Positions 25,127 to 33,085 of a stretch of DNA of 64,000 bases are shown piece after piece; position 1 is the first letter of the stretch, and each line of letters begins with the position of its first letter. The position numbers and the translations under genes were made by a program. Where the stretch lies: positions 3,109,181-3,173,180 of the forward strand of contig CP013099.1 of the NCBI GenBank assembly GCA_001447805.1, given 5' to 3'. This DNA comes from Candidatus Tenderia electrophaga. GTDB taxonomy: Bacteria > Pseudomonadota > Gammaproteobacteria > Tenderiales > Tenderiaceae. The notes beneath the pieces are model-generated. The model saw only the letters and a program-made list of their open reading frames with translations, did not search any database and was not told the origin of the DNA.

Positions 25127-25197
25127 TGTCGGGCTCGAGGGGGTAGGCGCGAGGCTCGCTCCCCCGCTTCCGCAGCCAGTTCATCCCAAGCCCGACA
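25127..25197 (+). promoter_or_regulatory. Structured leader upstream of rhlB
   Basis: A perfect 9-bp inverted repeat (TGTCGGGCT 25127–25135, AGCCCGACA 25189–25197) encloses a second G5/C5 stem (25139–25143 with 25161–25165). The element ends 34 bp before the rhlB ATG and would fold in its 5' untranslated RNA. It could be an autoregulatory site for a helicase gene or a terminator-like attenuator; no T-run follows, so the former seems likelier. Confidence 0.4.
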
Positions 25198-25231
25198 GAC
25201 GCCTAGGACGGGGAAAGAGCTAATTAAATCC

Positions 25232-26536
25232 ATGAGTAATACCCACTTATCCGAGACCCGCTTTGCCGACCTGCCGCTGGTCGAGACACTTCAGTCCGGT
25301 ATACGCGACGCCGGCTACAGCCACTGCACCCCCATCCAGGCCAAGACCATCCCGCTACTTCTGGACGGCCAAGACGTCGCCGGGCAGGCCCAGACCGGCA
25401 CCGGCAAGACCGTCGCCTTCCTGGTGGCGACCATGAATCGCCTGCTGAGCCAGTCCAGCATCGAAAAACGGCGCCAAGACCAGCCGGGGGCCCTGATCCT
25501 GGCACCCACGCGCGAGCTGGCGGTACAAATCCACAAAGACGCCGTCGCACTCAACACACACACCGGTCTGAAGCTGGGTCTGGTCTACGGCGGCGCCGAT
25601 TATGAACAACAGCGCAACGACTTGAGCGCGGGCGTGGACATCCTCATCGGCACACCGGGACGTATTATCGATTACTTCAAACAGAAGATTTTCAACCTGC
25701 GCGCCATTCAGGCCATGGTGCTGGACGAGGCCGATCGCATGTTCGACCTGGGGTTCATCAACGATATTCGCTTCCTGCTGCGGCGCATGCCGCATCCGGA
25801 AAAGCGCCTCAACATGCTGTTTTCTGCCACCATGTCGTTTCGCGTCACCGAACTGGCCTACGAACATATGAACAATCCCACCGTGATTGCGGTGGAAGCG
25901 GAATCCGTTACCGCCGACAAGGTCGAGCAGGCGGTTTATTACACCGCCAACAACGAGAAGATACCGCTGCTGATCGGCCTGCTGAAACAAACCGCCGCGC
26001 CGCGCAGCATCGTCTTCGTCAACACCAAGCGCCATGCCGATCTGGTGTGGCGCTACCTCGAGGGCAACCAGATCAAGGCCGGGCTGCTGTCCGGTGACAT
26101 TCCGCAAAAAAAGCGCCTGCGGCTGCTGGAGGAATTCCAGCAAGGTGATCTCCCGGTGTTGGTGGCAACGGACGTGGCCGCCCGCGGCCTGCATATCCCG
26201 GCCATCAGCCACGTCTTCAATTTCGACCTGCCGCAAAACGCCGAAGACTATGTGCATCGCATCGGGCGCACCGCGCGGGCCGGCGCCACCGGCATGGCCA
26301 TCAGCTTCGCCTGCGAGGACTACGCCTTCCACCTGCCGGAGATCGAGGAGTTCATCGATATGAAGATACCCTCGGAGCCCGTGGATGCGGCATTGCTGGC
26401 AGCGCCGGCACCGGCGCTTAAACCCGCCAAAACGGCCAAGCCCAAACACGCCCGGCGCAGCCAAGGCAAGGGCGGCACCAGCCCCACCGGCGGGCCGCGA
26501 CGACGCCCGCGGCCCAACACATCGCGCCAGGGTTAA
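25232..26536 (+). CDS. rhlB: DEAD-box RNA helicase, RhlB-like
   Basis: 434 residues from the ATG at 25232, which is preceded by GGGGAAAG and begins the conserved MSNTHLSETRFADLPL. An in-frame extension to 25109 reads through a structured leader and is rejected. Motifs in order: Q-motif (CTPIQAKTIP), motif I AQTGTGKT, motif Ia PTRELAVQIH, DEAD box as VLDEADRMFDLGF, motif III SAT, motif V ATDVAARGLHIP, motif VI HRIGRTARAG. A basic, low-complexity C-tail rich in Lys/Arg/Pro follows. The trxA-adjacent, divergent position supports RhlB, an RNA degradosome helicase, over other DEAD proteins. Confidence 0.92.
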   Translation: MSNTHLSETRFADLPLVETLQSGIRDAGYSHCTPIQAKTIPLLLDGQDVAGQAQTGTGKTVAFLVATMNRLLSQSSIEKRRQDQPGALILAPTRELAVQIHKDAVALNTHTGLKLGLVYGGADYEQQRNDLSAGVDILIGTPGRIIDYFKQKIFNLRAIQAMVLDEADRMFDLGFINDIRFLLRRMPHPEKRLNMLFSATMSFRVTELAYEHMNNPTVIAVEAESVTADKVEQAVYYTANNEKIPLLIGLLKQTAAPRSIVFVNTKRHADLVWRYLEGNQIKAGLLSGDIPQKKRLRLLEEFQQGDLPVLVATDVAARGLHIPAISHVFNFDLPQNAEDYVHRIGRTARAGATGMAISFACEDYAFHLPEIEEFIDMKIPSEPVDAALLAAPAPALKPAKTAKPKHARRSQGKGGTSPTGGPRRRPRPNTSRQG

Positions 26537-26539
26537 AGC

Positions 26540-27175
26540 GTGACCATGCTGTTGAATCAGATGCCGACCCGCAAGGCACTCAGCGAAGTGGCGCACGACT
26601 TCCATGGACGCGGCTGGATGGCGGGTACTGCCGGCAATTTGAGCGCGCGCTCGGCCAGTCGCCCGGACTGTTTCTGGATCACCGCCAGTGGTCTGCCTAA
26701 GGGTCAGCTCGAGCCCAGCGACCTGATCCTGGTCGACAGCGAGTCGGATGAGGTCATGCAGCGCTTCAAAGACAGCGCCAAACCGTCGGCGGAGGTCGCC
26801 ATTCATCGCTGTATCTACGGGCTCTTTCCCGAGGCCCGCGCCTGCTTTCACGTCCACACCGTGGAGGCCTGCCTGGCCGCCGGGCGTGTGAGCGCGGACG
26901 CCGATTCCCTGCCCCTACCGGCACTGGAAATGTTAAAGGGCCTAGGCCTCTGGGACCAGAAACCCCAGGCCAGTCTGGCGCTGTTCGACAACCTGCTGGA
27001 CGTGCCACAAATCGCAGCCCAAATCCAGCAACGTTTCCAGGCACAGCCACCGCAGATCCCGGCGCTGATGATCCGCGACCACGGCGTTACCGTGTGGGGC
27101 GCCTCCTTGCAGCAGGCCTATAACCGCATCGAGATCGTCGAATTCCTGATGAGCTATTTGGCGCGCCGACCTTAA
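26540..27175 (+). CDS. mtnB: Methylthioribulose-1-phosphate dehydratase-like class II aldolase
   Basis: Probable methionine-salvage enzyme. 211 residues from a GTG at 26540 (ATG at 26546 is possible). The class II aldolase fold shows GTAGNLSARS, WITASGLPKGQLEPSDLILVD, the zinc ligands in CFHVHTVEA (H104, H106) and a distal His in IRDHGVTVWGAS. No mtnC or mtnD is adjacent, unlike many Pseudomonas clusters, so the pathway assignment rests on sequence only; another aldolase-family activity remains possible. It follows rhlB by 3 nt and its end overlaps the convergent DUF2892 gene by 4 nt. Confidence 0.8.
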   Translation: MTMLLNQMPTRKALSEVAHDFHGRGWMAGTAGNLSARSASRPDCFWITASGLPKGQLEPSDLILVDSESDEVMQRFKDSAKPSAEVAIHRCIYGLFPEARACFHVHTVEACLAAGRVSADADSLPLPALEMLKGLGLWDQKPQASLALFDNLLDVPQIAAQIQQRFQAQPPQIPALMIRDHGVTVWGASLQQAYNRIEIVEFLMSYLARRP

Positions 27176-27405
27176 GCCGAGCCGATCTTGGCGCAGCGCG
27201 ACGCCTCGGGCACGCCGAGCTTGGCCAGGATCTTATCCATCAGACACCAATTGGTCAGGCCGCTTTGAAACAAGTTGGCCCCGACGAATACGGTAAACCA
27301 AAGCCAATAACTGGAATGGTAGAGCGGGCTGGCCTCGACGCCCAAGGCCAGGGAGAGCAGGATAAAGGTACCCGCCATGGTGCGGGTGACTCGATTGATG
27401 TTCAT
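27172..27405 (-). CDS. Small membrane protein, DUF2892/YgaP-C-like
   Basis: 77 residues: MNINRVTRTMAGTFILLSLALGV, then a hydrophobic helix around WLWFTVFVGANLFQSGLTNWCLMDKILAKLGV. The two-helix pattern with the late TNWCLMDKILAKLG is typical of the DUF2892 membrane domain found alone or fused to rhodanese (YgaP). Function unknown. Convergent with mtnB, overlapping it by 4 nt; divergent from the fatty-acid hydroxylase gene. Confidence 0.8.
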   Translation of the reverse strand: MNINRVTRTMAGTFILLSLALGVEASPLYHSSYWLWFTVFVGANLFQSGLTNWCLMDKILAKLGVPEASRCAKIGSA

Positions 27406-27501
27406 TACCGACCTCCGTGATCTGTATAAGTGAACTCTAATATTGTAGCGCGGCCACGGCTGTGTTACAAGAGTTTTAATTATTTGACGCGACCCGTTTC
27501 A

Positions 27502-28332
27502 ATGAACAGCGAATTGTTAATCCGGCTGAGCGCTTTTCTCGGCGTCTTTGTCATCATTGCCTTGTGGGAGACCAGACGTCCGCGCCGGCCGCTGCAACTG
27601 GCCAAACCCAAACGCTGGCTCAACAATCTCGGTCTGGTCGCGGTGGACACCCTGCTGCTGCGTCTGCTGTTCCCCACCGCGGCAGTGGGATTGGCCGCAC
27701 TGGCGCAGGAACAGGGCTGGGGTTTGCTGAACCAGATGGAACTGGCCTTTGGGGCCGCGCTTGTCATTAGCGTGGTGGCGCTGGATCTGGTGATCTATTT
27801 TCAGCATGTGCTGTTCCACTCGGTGCCGCTGTTGTGGCGCCTGCACATGGTGCATCACGCCGACATGGATTATGACGTCACCACCGGCCTGCGCTTTCAT
27901 CCCGTCGAGATCCTGCTCTCCATGCTGATCAAGATGGCCACCATTCTCGTGCTCGGCCCGCCCGTGGTGGCGGTCATCGTTTTTGAGATCCTGCTCAACG
28001 CCACCTCCATGTTCAATCACGGCAACCTGCGCCTGCCGGCACGGGTGGATGCACTACTACGGATGTTAATCGTTACGCCCGACATGCATCGCGTGCATCA
28101 TTCCGTCATCAAGCGCGAAACCAACAGCAACTACGGATTCAATCTTTCCCTCTGGGATCGCCTGTTCGGCACCTACCGCGCCCAGCCGCAATGGGGTCAC
28201 GAAGGCATGACCATCGGTCTGAATCAGTTTCGTGACGCTAAGCTACAAAACCTGCACCGGCTGTTGTTGTTGCCCTTTGTCGGCAACGTCGGCGAATACC
28301 CGATAAATCGTGACAAACAGGAGGATGTTTGA
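27502..28332 (+). CDS. Membrane fatty-acid hydroxylase/sterol desaturase-family protein
   Basis: 276 residues from ATG 27502; the upstream GTG at 27430 is less likely. Several hydrophobic helices are followed by the diiron histidine boxes of the family: H102–x3–H106 (HVLFH), H115–x2–HH119 (HMVHH), a later FNHGN and HRVHH. Members oxidise lipid substrates in the membrane; the substrate here is unknown. It stands alone. Confidence 0.85.
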   Translation: MNSELLIRLSAFLGVFVIIALWETRRPRRPLQLAKPKRWLNNLGLVAVDTLLLRLLFPTAAVGLAALAQEQGWGLLNQMELAFGAALVISVVALDLVIYFQHVLFHSVPLLWRLHMVHHADMDYDVTTGLRFHPVEILLSMLIKMATILVLGPPVVAVIVFEILLNATSMFNHGNLRLPARVDALLRMLIVTPDMHRVHHSVIKRETNSNYGFNLSLWDRLFGTYRAQPQWGHEGMTIGLNQFRDAKLQNLHRLLLLPFVGNVGEYPINRDKQEDV

Positions 28333-28388
28333 CGCTTTTTATATCCTCACGCTTTCTAAGACTATAAAAAACAATATCTTGCTATACC

Positions 28389-28418
28389 TTGACAGTCCAT
28401 GGAGGCGCATGGCATAAC
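28389..28418 (+). promoter_or_regulatory. Candidate σ70 promoter of the cytochrome c gene
   Basis: TTGACA at 28389–28394, an 18-bp spacer and CATAAC at 28413–28418. It lies about 165 bp before the cytochrome ATG, which implies a long leader. An ORF over 28399–28656 overlaps the promoter and gene and is not considered coding. Confidence 0.45.
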
Positions 28419-28582
28419 ATTTCGACCGAACAGTTGTGACGGGTGGGAAATTAACTCATTAAGCAACATGTTTTGGAAGTTTGACGGGGGTACTGTTGGA
28501 GGGGAACGCTTAACAGTCTCGCGTCTACGAAACAGCACCGTTGCTGTTTTTCTATCACAAATAAAATACGAGGGGAAAACTC

Positions 28583-28912
28583 ATGAAAGTACGTTGGTTA
28601 ACTATTCCTGCTGCGGCAGTAATGATGATGGGGATCGGTCAAGCAAGCGCCGATGAGCTGGAGCTGGCCAAGAAGAGCGGTTGCCTGGCTTGCCACAGTG
28701 TGGAAAAAAAGGTTGTCGGGCCGGCCTGGAAAGATGTCGCTGAAAAATACAAAGGTGACAGCGGCGCTAAAGCGGCCCTGATCGAAAAGGTCAAGAAGGG
28801 CGGCAAAGGCAACTGGACCTCCGTCACCGGCGGTGTCCCCATGCCTCCTTACTCGCCGCGCGTTGCTGACGCGGACATCGAAAAGCTGGTTGACTTTGTT
28901 CTGTCACTCTAA
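28583..28912 (+). CDS. Periplasmic class I cytochrome c (c551/c552-like)
   Basis: 109-residue precursor: signal peptide MKVRWLTIPAAAVMMMGIGQASA, then a single-haem cytochrome with C34–x2–C37–H38 (GCLACHSV) and axial Met87 in GGVPMPPYSP. The short mature size and the KKVVGPAWKDVAEKY block match the c551/c552 electron carriers. Ribosome site GAGGGGAAAACTC precedes the ATG. Monocistronic, with a promoter and its own terminator. Electron partner not evident from neighbours. Confidence 0.93.
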   Translation: MKVRWLTIPAAAVMMMGIGQASADELELAKKSGCLACHSVEKKVVGPAWKDVAEKYKGDSGAKAALIEKVKKGGKGNWTSVTGGVPMPPYSPRVADADIEKLVDFVLSL

Positions 28913-28937
28913 GCTTTAGTAATTAGTTTCCGAATTG

Positions 28938-28966
28938 AGCCAGCCCCTTGGGGCTGGCTTTTTTTG
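28938..28966 (+). terminator. Intrinsic terminator of the cytochrome c gene
   Basis: A 10-bp perfect inverted repeat (AGCCAGCCCC 28938–28947 with 28950–28959) is followed by a run of seven Ts. The following gap to thiD (about 300 bp) holds no recognised gene or riboswitch; a CACCACC/GGTGGTG inverted repeat near 29030–29060 is the only structure noted. Confidence 0.9.
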
Positions 28967-29268
28967 TCCCCCACAAACATGCGCATCCCGCTTGATTGTC
29001 GCCCCCCCTAGCCCGGTCTTCTCACCACCGTGCTTCGAGACGCTTCAAGGGTGGTGCCGCACAACCGACTTCTGCGACCGAAGCGCGCAGGCATAATCGC
29101 CACTCTGCCGAGCGCGCAAACGCCCCATCGGTCCGTTGCAGCAGGCGGAAGGTGACAAATCCGGGCGTGCCCCGACAGGCGCCTGGATCGATGCTGAGAT
29201 AGTGTTAAAATCAGCGATTCCGAATCCATACCTGTGCTAACGCCAACCGAATCACTCGAGGACATGCC

Positions 29269-30078
29269 TTGACTTCACTTGCACACGTACCCGTCGTCAT
29301 GACCCTGTCGGGCAATGATCCGACCGGCGGCGCCGGTATCCAGGCCGACATCGAGGCACTGGCCAGCATGGGTTGCCATGCCGCACCTGTGATTACCGCA
29401 TTGACCATTCAGGACACCGGCACGGTCTATCGCTTCGACCCGGTGGATCCATCGGTGGTGGTCGAGCAAGCACGGGCCGTGCTGGAAGACATGCCCGTGG
29501 CCGCATTCAAGATCGGCGTAGTGGGCAGTGTGGAGAATGTGGAAAGTATTCACAGCATTCTCATCGATTATCCTCACATCCCAGTGGTGCTGGACCCGGT
29601 GCTGGCCGGGGGCGGCGGCGGCAGCCTGGCCGACGCCGAGGTTATTGACGCCCTGATCAGCATGCTGCTGCCCCAGACCACGGTGCTCACCCCCAATAGC
29701 AAAGAAGCCCGTCTGCTGGCGGCGCTGGCCGACAGTCTCGATGCCTGCGCCCAGGAACTGCTCGACATGGGCGTCGAGTTCGTGCTCATCACCGGCACCC
29801 ATGAAAATACACCGACGGTGGAGAACCGCCTCTATGCCGAACACCGCCGCCTGGAAACCTTCACCTGGGAACGTCTGCCGGAGAGCTATCACGGCTCCGG
29901 CTGCACCCTGGCCGCCACCATCGCCGGGCTGCTGGCCCAAGGCTTGGAACCCTTTACCGCCATCCACGAAGCCCAGCAATACACCTGGGAAGCGCTCAAG
30001 CACGGCTACCGCATCGGCATGGGCCAATCGCTGCCCAATCGCCTGTTCTGGGCCCGCGACGATGAGACCGGCGGCTGA
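29269..30078 (+). CDS. thiD: Hydroxymethylpyrimidine/phosphomethylpyrimidine kinase
   Basis: Phosphorylates the pyrimidine moiety for thiamine. Uses a TTG start at 29269, placed 5 nt after GAGGAC, giving MTSLAHVPVVMTLSGNDPTGGAGIQADI. The first in-frame ATG (29299) would cut away the first conserved strand. Ribokinase-fold anion-hole motif YHGSGCTLAATIA near the C-terminus, and DPVLAGGGGGSLAD in the middle. Overlaps thiE by 1 nt (TGATG). thiD, thiE and hemL are adjacent in several gammaproteobacteria. No TPP riboswitch is seen upstream. Confidence 0.94.
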   Translation: MTSLAHVPVVMTLSGNDPTGGAGIQADIEALASMGCHAAPVITALTIQDTGTVYRFDPVDPSVVVEQARAVLEDMPVAAFKIGVVGSVENVESIHSILIDYPHIPVVLDPVLAGGGGGSLADAEVIDALISMLLPQTTVLTPNSKEARLLAALADSLDACAQELLDMGVEFVLITGTHENTPTVENRLYAEHRRLETFTWERLPESYHGSGCTLAATIAGLLAQGLEPFTAIHEAQQYTWEALKHGYRIGMGQSLPNRLFWARDDETGG

Positions 30079-30728
30079 TGCACCCGCTGGCCGGTCTTTA
30101 CGCCATTACCGATACCACGCTGTTGCCCGGCGACGCGCTGTATCCAGGCGTCGCCGCGGCCATCGCCGGCGGGGCGCGCCTGATCCAATATCGCGACAAG
30201 GGCGCTGACCGGCCACGGCGTCTAGCCACGGCGACGGCACTGCTGCACCTGTGCCGGACACACAATATTCCCCTCATTATCAATGACGATGTGGTCCTCG
30301 CCAGCGAAATCGGCGCCGACGGCGTCCATCTCGGCCGTGATGACGGTGACGTCGAACAGGCGCGCGCGACGCTGGGGCCGGACGCGATTATCGGTGTCTC
30401 CTGTTACAATGAGTGGCCGCGGGCTGAGGCCGCCCGGGATGCCGGCGCGGACTATGTCGCCTTCGGCGCCTTTTTCGCCTCGGCCACCAAACCGCATGCC
30501 ATGCCCGCCCACGCGACGCTACTCAAGCGCGCCAGACAGGCCCTGGGGCTGCCGGTGGCGGCCATCGGCGGCATCACCCCCGCCAACGGCGCCCCCTTGG
30601 TGGCCGCCGGGGCCGACATGTTGGCAGTGATTCAGGGCATCTTCGCCCGGCCCGACATCCGGCGCGCGGCCGGCGACTATGCCCGACTATTCGATTCATC
30701 AGAAACAACCATGAAGGACGCACTATGA
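30078..30728 (+). CDS. thiE: Thiamine-phosphate synthase
   Basis: Couples HMP-PP and thiazole phosphate to thiamine phosphate. 216 residues of a TIM barrel: [115 protein letters not shown]. Downstream it overlaps the hemL start (ATGA, 30725–30728). Confidence 0.96.
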   Translation: MHPLAGLYAITDTTLLPGDALYPGVAAAIAGGARLIQYRDKGADRPRRLATATALLHLCRTHNIPLIINDDVVLASEIGADGVHLGRDDGDVEQARATLGPDAIIGVSCYNEWPRAEAARDAGADYVAFGAFFASATKPHAMPAHATLLKRARQALGLPVAAIGGITPANGAPLVAAGADMLAVIQGIFARPDIRRAAGDYARLFDSSETTMKDAL

Positions 30729-32005
30729 CCCGTTCCCACGATCTGTTCGAAGCCGCCCAGACCCATATTCCCGGCGGCGTCAATTCACCGGTACGCGCCT
30801 TTCGCGGCGTCGGCGGCGATCCCATTTTTTTCACCAAGGGTGAAGGCGCTTATCTATGGGACGCGGACGGCAACAAATACATCGACTACGTCGCCTCCTG
30901 GGGACCGATGATCCTGGGCCACGCCCACCCCAAGGTACTGGCGGCGGTGCAGGAGACCATCCAAAACGGCCTCAGCTTCGGCGCTCCGACCGAGCTGGAG
31001 ACACGCATGGCCGACAAGGTCTGCCAGATCATGCCCTCGATGGAGATGATCCGCATGGTCAACTCGGGCACCGAGGCCACCATGAGCGCCATCCGCCTGG
31101 CGCGCGGCTTCACCGGCCGCGACAAGATCGTCAAGTTCGAGGGCTGTTACCACGGCCACGCCGACTCCTTATTGGTAAAGGCCGGTTCCGGTGCCCTGAC
31201 CCTGGGCGTGCCTACCTCCCCCGGCGTGCCGGTGGCCCTGGCGGAACACACCATTACCTTGAGTTTCAATGACCTGGATCAGGTGCGCGAGACCTTCGCC
31301 CACCTCGGCGGCCAGATCGCCGGCATCATCGTCGAGCCGGTGGCCGGCAATATGAACTGCGTGCCGCCCAAGGCCGGCTTCCTCGAAGGACTGCGTGAAA
31401 TCTGCGATGAATACGAAACGGTGCTCATCTTCGACGAGGTGATGACCGGCTTTCGCGTTGCCCTGGGCGGCGCCCAGGCGGTCTACAAGGTAACGCCTGA
31501 CCTGACCTGTCTCGGCAAGGTCATCGGCGGCGGCATGCCGGTGGGCGCCTTTGGCGGCAAGCGCGAGATCATGGAACAGATCGCGCCGCTGGGCCCCATC
31601 TACCAGGCCGGCACGCTGTCCGGCAATCCGGTCGCCATGGCCGCCGGACTGGCCAATCTGGAAGAGATCGCCCAACCCGGCTTCTACGACGAGCTGGGAC
31701 GCCGGACCGAGAAACTGGCCAAGGGGCTGGTGACGCGCGCCCGGGCCTTCGACATTCCCATGACCGAGAACCACGTCGGCGCCATGTTCGGGGTGTTCTT
31801 CTCCGAGGCCGACAAAGTGGAAAACTTCTACCAGGTCACCCAGTGCGACGTGGAGCGCTTCAAGCTGTTCTTCCACGGCATGCTCAACGAAGGCATTTAC
31901 CTGGCGCCGTCCGCCTATGAGGCCGGCTTCGTCTCCGCCGCCCACAGCGAGCGCGACATCAAGGACACCCTGATCGCGGCGGAAAAGGTCTTTTCAACCC
32001 TGTAA
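30725..32005 (+). CDS. hemL: Glutamate-1-semialdehyde 2,1-aminomutase
   Basis: PLP enzyme forming 5-aminolevulinate in the C5 tetrapyrrole route. 426 residues, family length. Opens [28 protein letters not shown]; the PLP lysine is in [35 protein letters not shown] precedes it. Co-directional with thiE through a 4-nt overlap. Confidence 0.97.
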   Translation: MTRSHDLFEAAQTHIPGGVNSPVRAFRGVGGDPIFFTKGEGAYLWDADGNKYIDYVASWGPMILGHAHPKVLAAVQETIQNGLSFGAPTELETRMADKVCQIMPSMEMIRMVNSGTEATMSAIRLARGFTGRDKIVKFEGCYHGHADSLLVKAGSGALTLGVPTSPGVPVALAEHTITLSFNDLDQVRETFAHLGGQIAGIIVEPVAGNMNCVPPKAGFLEGLREICDEYETVLIFDEVMTGFRVALGGAQAVYKVTPDLTCLGKVIGGGMPVGAFGGKREIMEQIAPLGPIYQAGTLSGNPVAMAAGLANLEEIAQPGFYDELGRRTEKLAKGLVTRARAFDIPMTENHVGAMFGVFFSEADKVENFYQVTQCDVERFKLFFHGMLNEGIYLAPSAYEAGFVSAAHSERDIKDTLIAAEKVFSTL

Positions 32006-32018
32006 GGAAATCAAGGTA

Positions 32019-33056
32019 ATGGAATACCGCCAACTCGGCCGCAGCGACATCCAGGTCAGCGCCCTGTGTCTGGGCACCATGACCTTTGGCGAACAAAACA
32101 GCGCGCATGATGCCCACGCGCAGCTCGACCGCGCCCTGGCGGCGGGCATCAACTTCATCGACACCGCCGAGATGTATCCCGTGCCGCCCCGGGGTGAGAC
32201 TCAGGGCCGTACCGAGGAATACATCGGCAGCTGGCTCAAGGCGCGCGGCAAGCGCGCGCAGATAATCCTGGCCACCAAGGTCTCCGGCCCTTCGGCCAGC
32301 TTCACCTACCTGCGCGGCGGCAAGCTGGGCTTTGACCGTCACAATATCGAGACGGCGCTCAATGACAGCCTGAAACGGCTGCAGACCGATTATGTCGATC
32401 TGTACCAACTGCACTGGCCCGAGCGCAGCACCAACTTCTTCGGCCAGCTTGGGTACCGCCACGAGCCCGAGGAACAGTTCACCCCCTTTGAGGAGGTGCT
32501 GGGCGTATTGGGCGAGCTGGTGCAGGCGGGCAAGATCCGCCACATCGGCCTGTCCAACGAGACCCCCTGGGGGGTAATGCAGTGTCTGGAGATCGCCCGG
32601 CGCGACCTGCCGCGGGTGGTGAGCGTCCAGAATCCCTATAGCCTGCTCAACCGCAGTTTTGAAGTGGGCCTGGCCGAGATCGCCCAACGCGAAGATGTGG
32701 GCCTGCTGGCCTACTCGCCGCTGGGCTTCGGCGTGCTGAGCGGCAAGTACCTGGACGACACCAAACCGGCCGGGGCGCGCCTGACCCTGTTCGACCGCTT
32801 CCAGCGTTATACCAATGCGCAGGGCACGGCCGCCACCCGCGCCTATGTGGAACTGGCCCGTGCGCACGGCCTGGCCCCGGCCCAGCTGGCGCTGGCCTTC
32901 GTCACCTCGCGCCCTTTCGTCACCAGCAACATCATCGGCGCCACCCGTCTGGACCAACTGGAGCAGAATATCGGCAGTGAATCCTTAACACTGTCTGACG
33001 AAATCCTGGAGGCCATCGACACCATCCACCGGCGTTACACCATCCCCTGCCCTTAG
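32019..33056 (+). CDS. tas: Aldo/keto reductase, Tas-like
   Basis: 345 residues, the size of E. coli Tas. Begins MEYRQLGRSDIQVSALCLGTMTFGEQN; catalytic Asp/Tyr in INFIDTAEMYPVPPR, catalytic Lys in IILATKVSGPS and His in YVDLYQLHWPERSTNFFGQLGY, the long loop characteristic of the Tas group. The NADPH-binding region GATRLDQLEQNIGS is at the C-terminus. Physiological substrate unknown. It follows hemL by 13 nt and precedes the LVIVD gene by 29 nt, so the accessory sensory set may partly share the hemL transcript. Confidence 0.9.
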   Translation: MEYRQLGRSDIQVSALCLGTMTFGEQNSAHDAHAQLDRALAAGINFIDTAEMYPVPPRGETQGRTEEYIGSWLKARGKRAQIILATKVSGPSASFTYLRGGKLGFDRHNIETALNDSLKRLQTDYVDLYQLHWPERSTNFFGQLGYRHEPEEQFTPFEEVLGVLGELVQAGKIRHIGLSNETPWGVMQCLEIARRDLPRVVSVQNPYSLLNRSFEVGLAEIAQREDVGLLAYSPLGFGVLSGKYLDDTKPAGARLTLFDRFQRYTNAQGTAATRAYVELARAHGLAPAQLALAFVTSRPFVTSNIIGATRLDQLEQNIGSESLTLSDEILEAIDTIHRRYTIPCP

Positions 33057-33085
33057 CCCGAAGAATCATCCACAGACGTTTGATC

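Noticed and set aside
25109-25231. N-terminal extension of RhlB
   Set aside because: It reads through the structured leader, is Arg/Ser/Ala-rich without family match, and the ATG at 25232 has a ribosome site.
28399-28656. 85-codon open frame before the cytochrome gene
   Set aside because: It overlaps the candidate promoter and the cytochrome signal-peptide codons in another frame and has no recognisable protein features.
29008-29265. 85-codon minus-strand frame between cytochrome c and thiD (a rubredoxin gene was considered)
   Set aside because: The translation lacks the paired CxxC motifs of rubredoxin and any other recognisable pattern.
29150-29268. TPP riboswitch upstream of thiD
   Set aside because: A CTGAGA is present (29200–29205) but the other conserved THI-box elements are absent.
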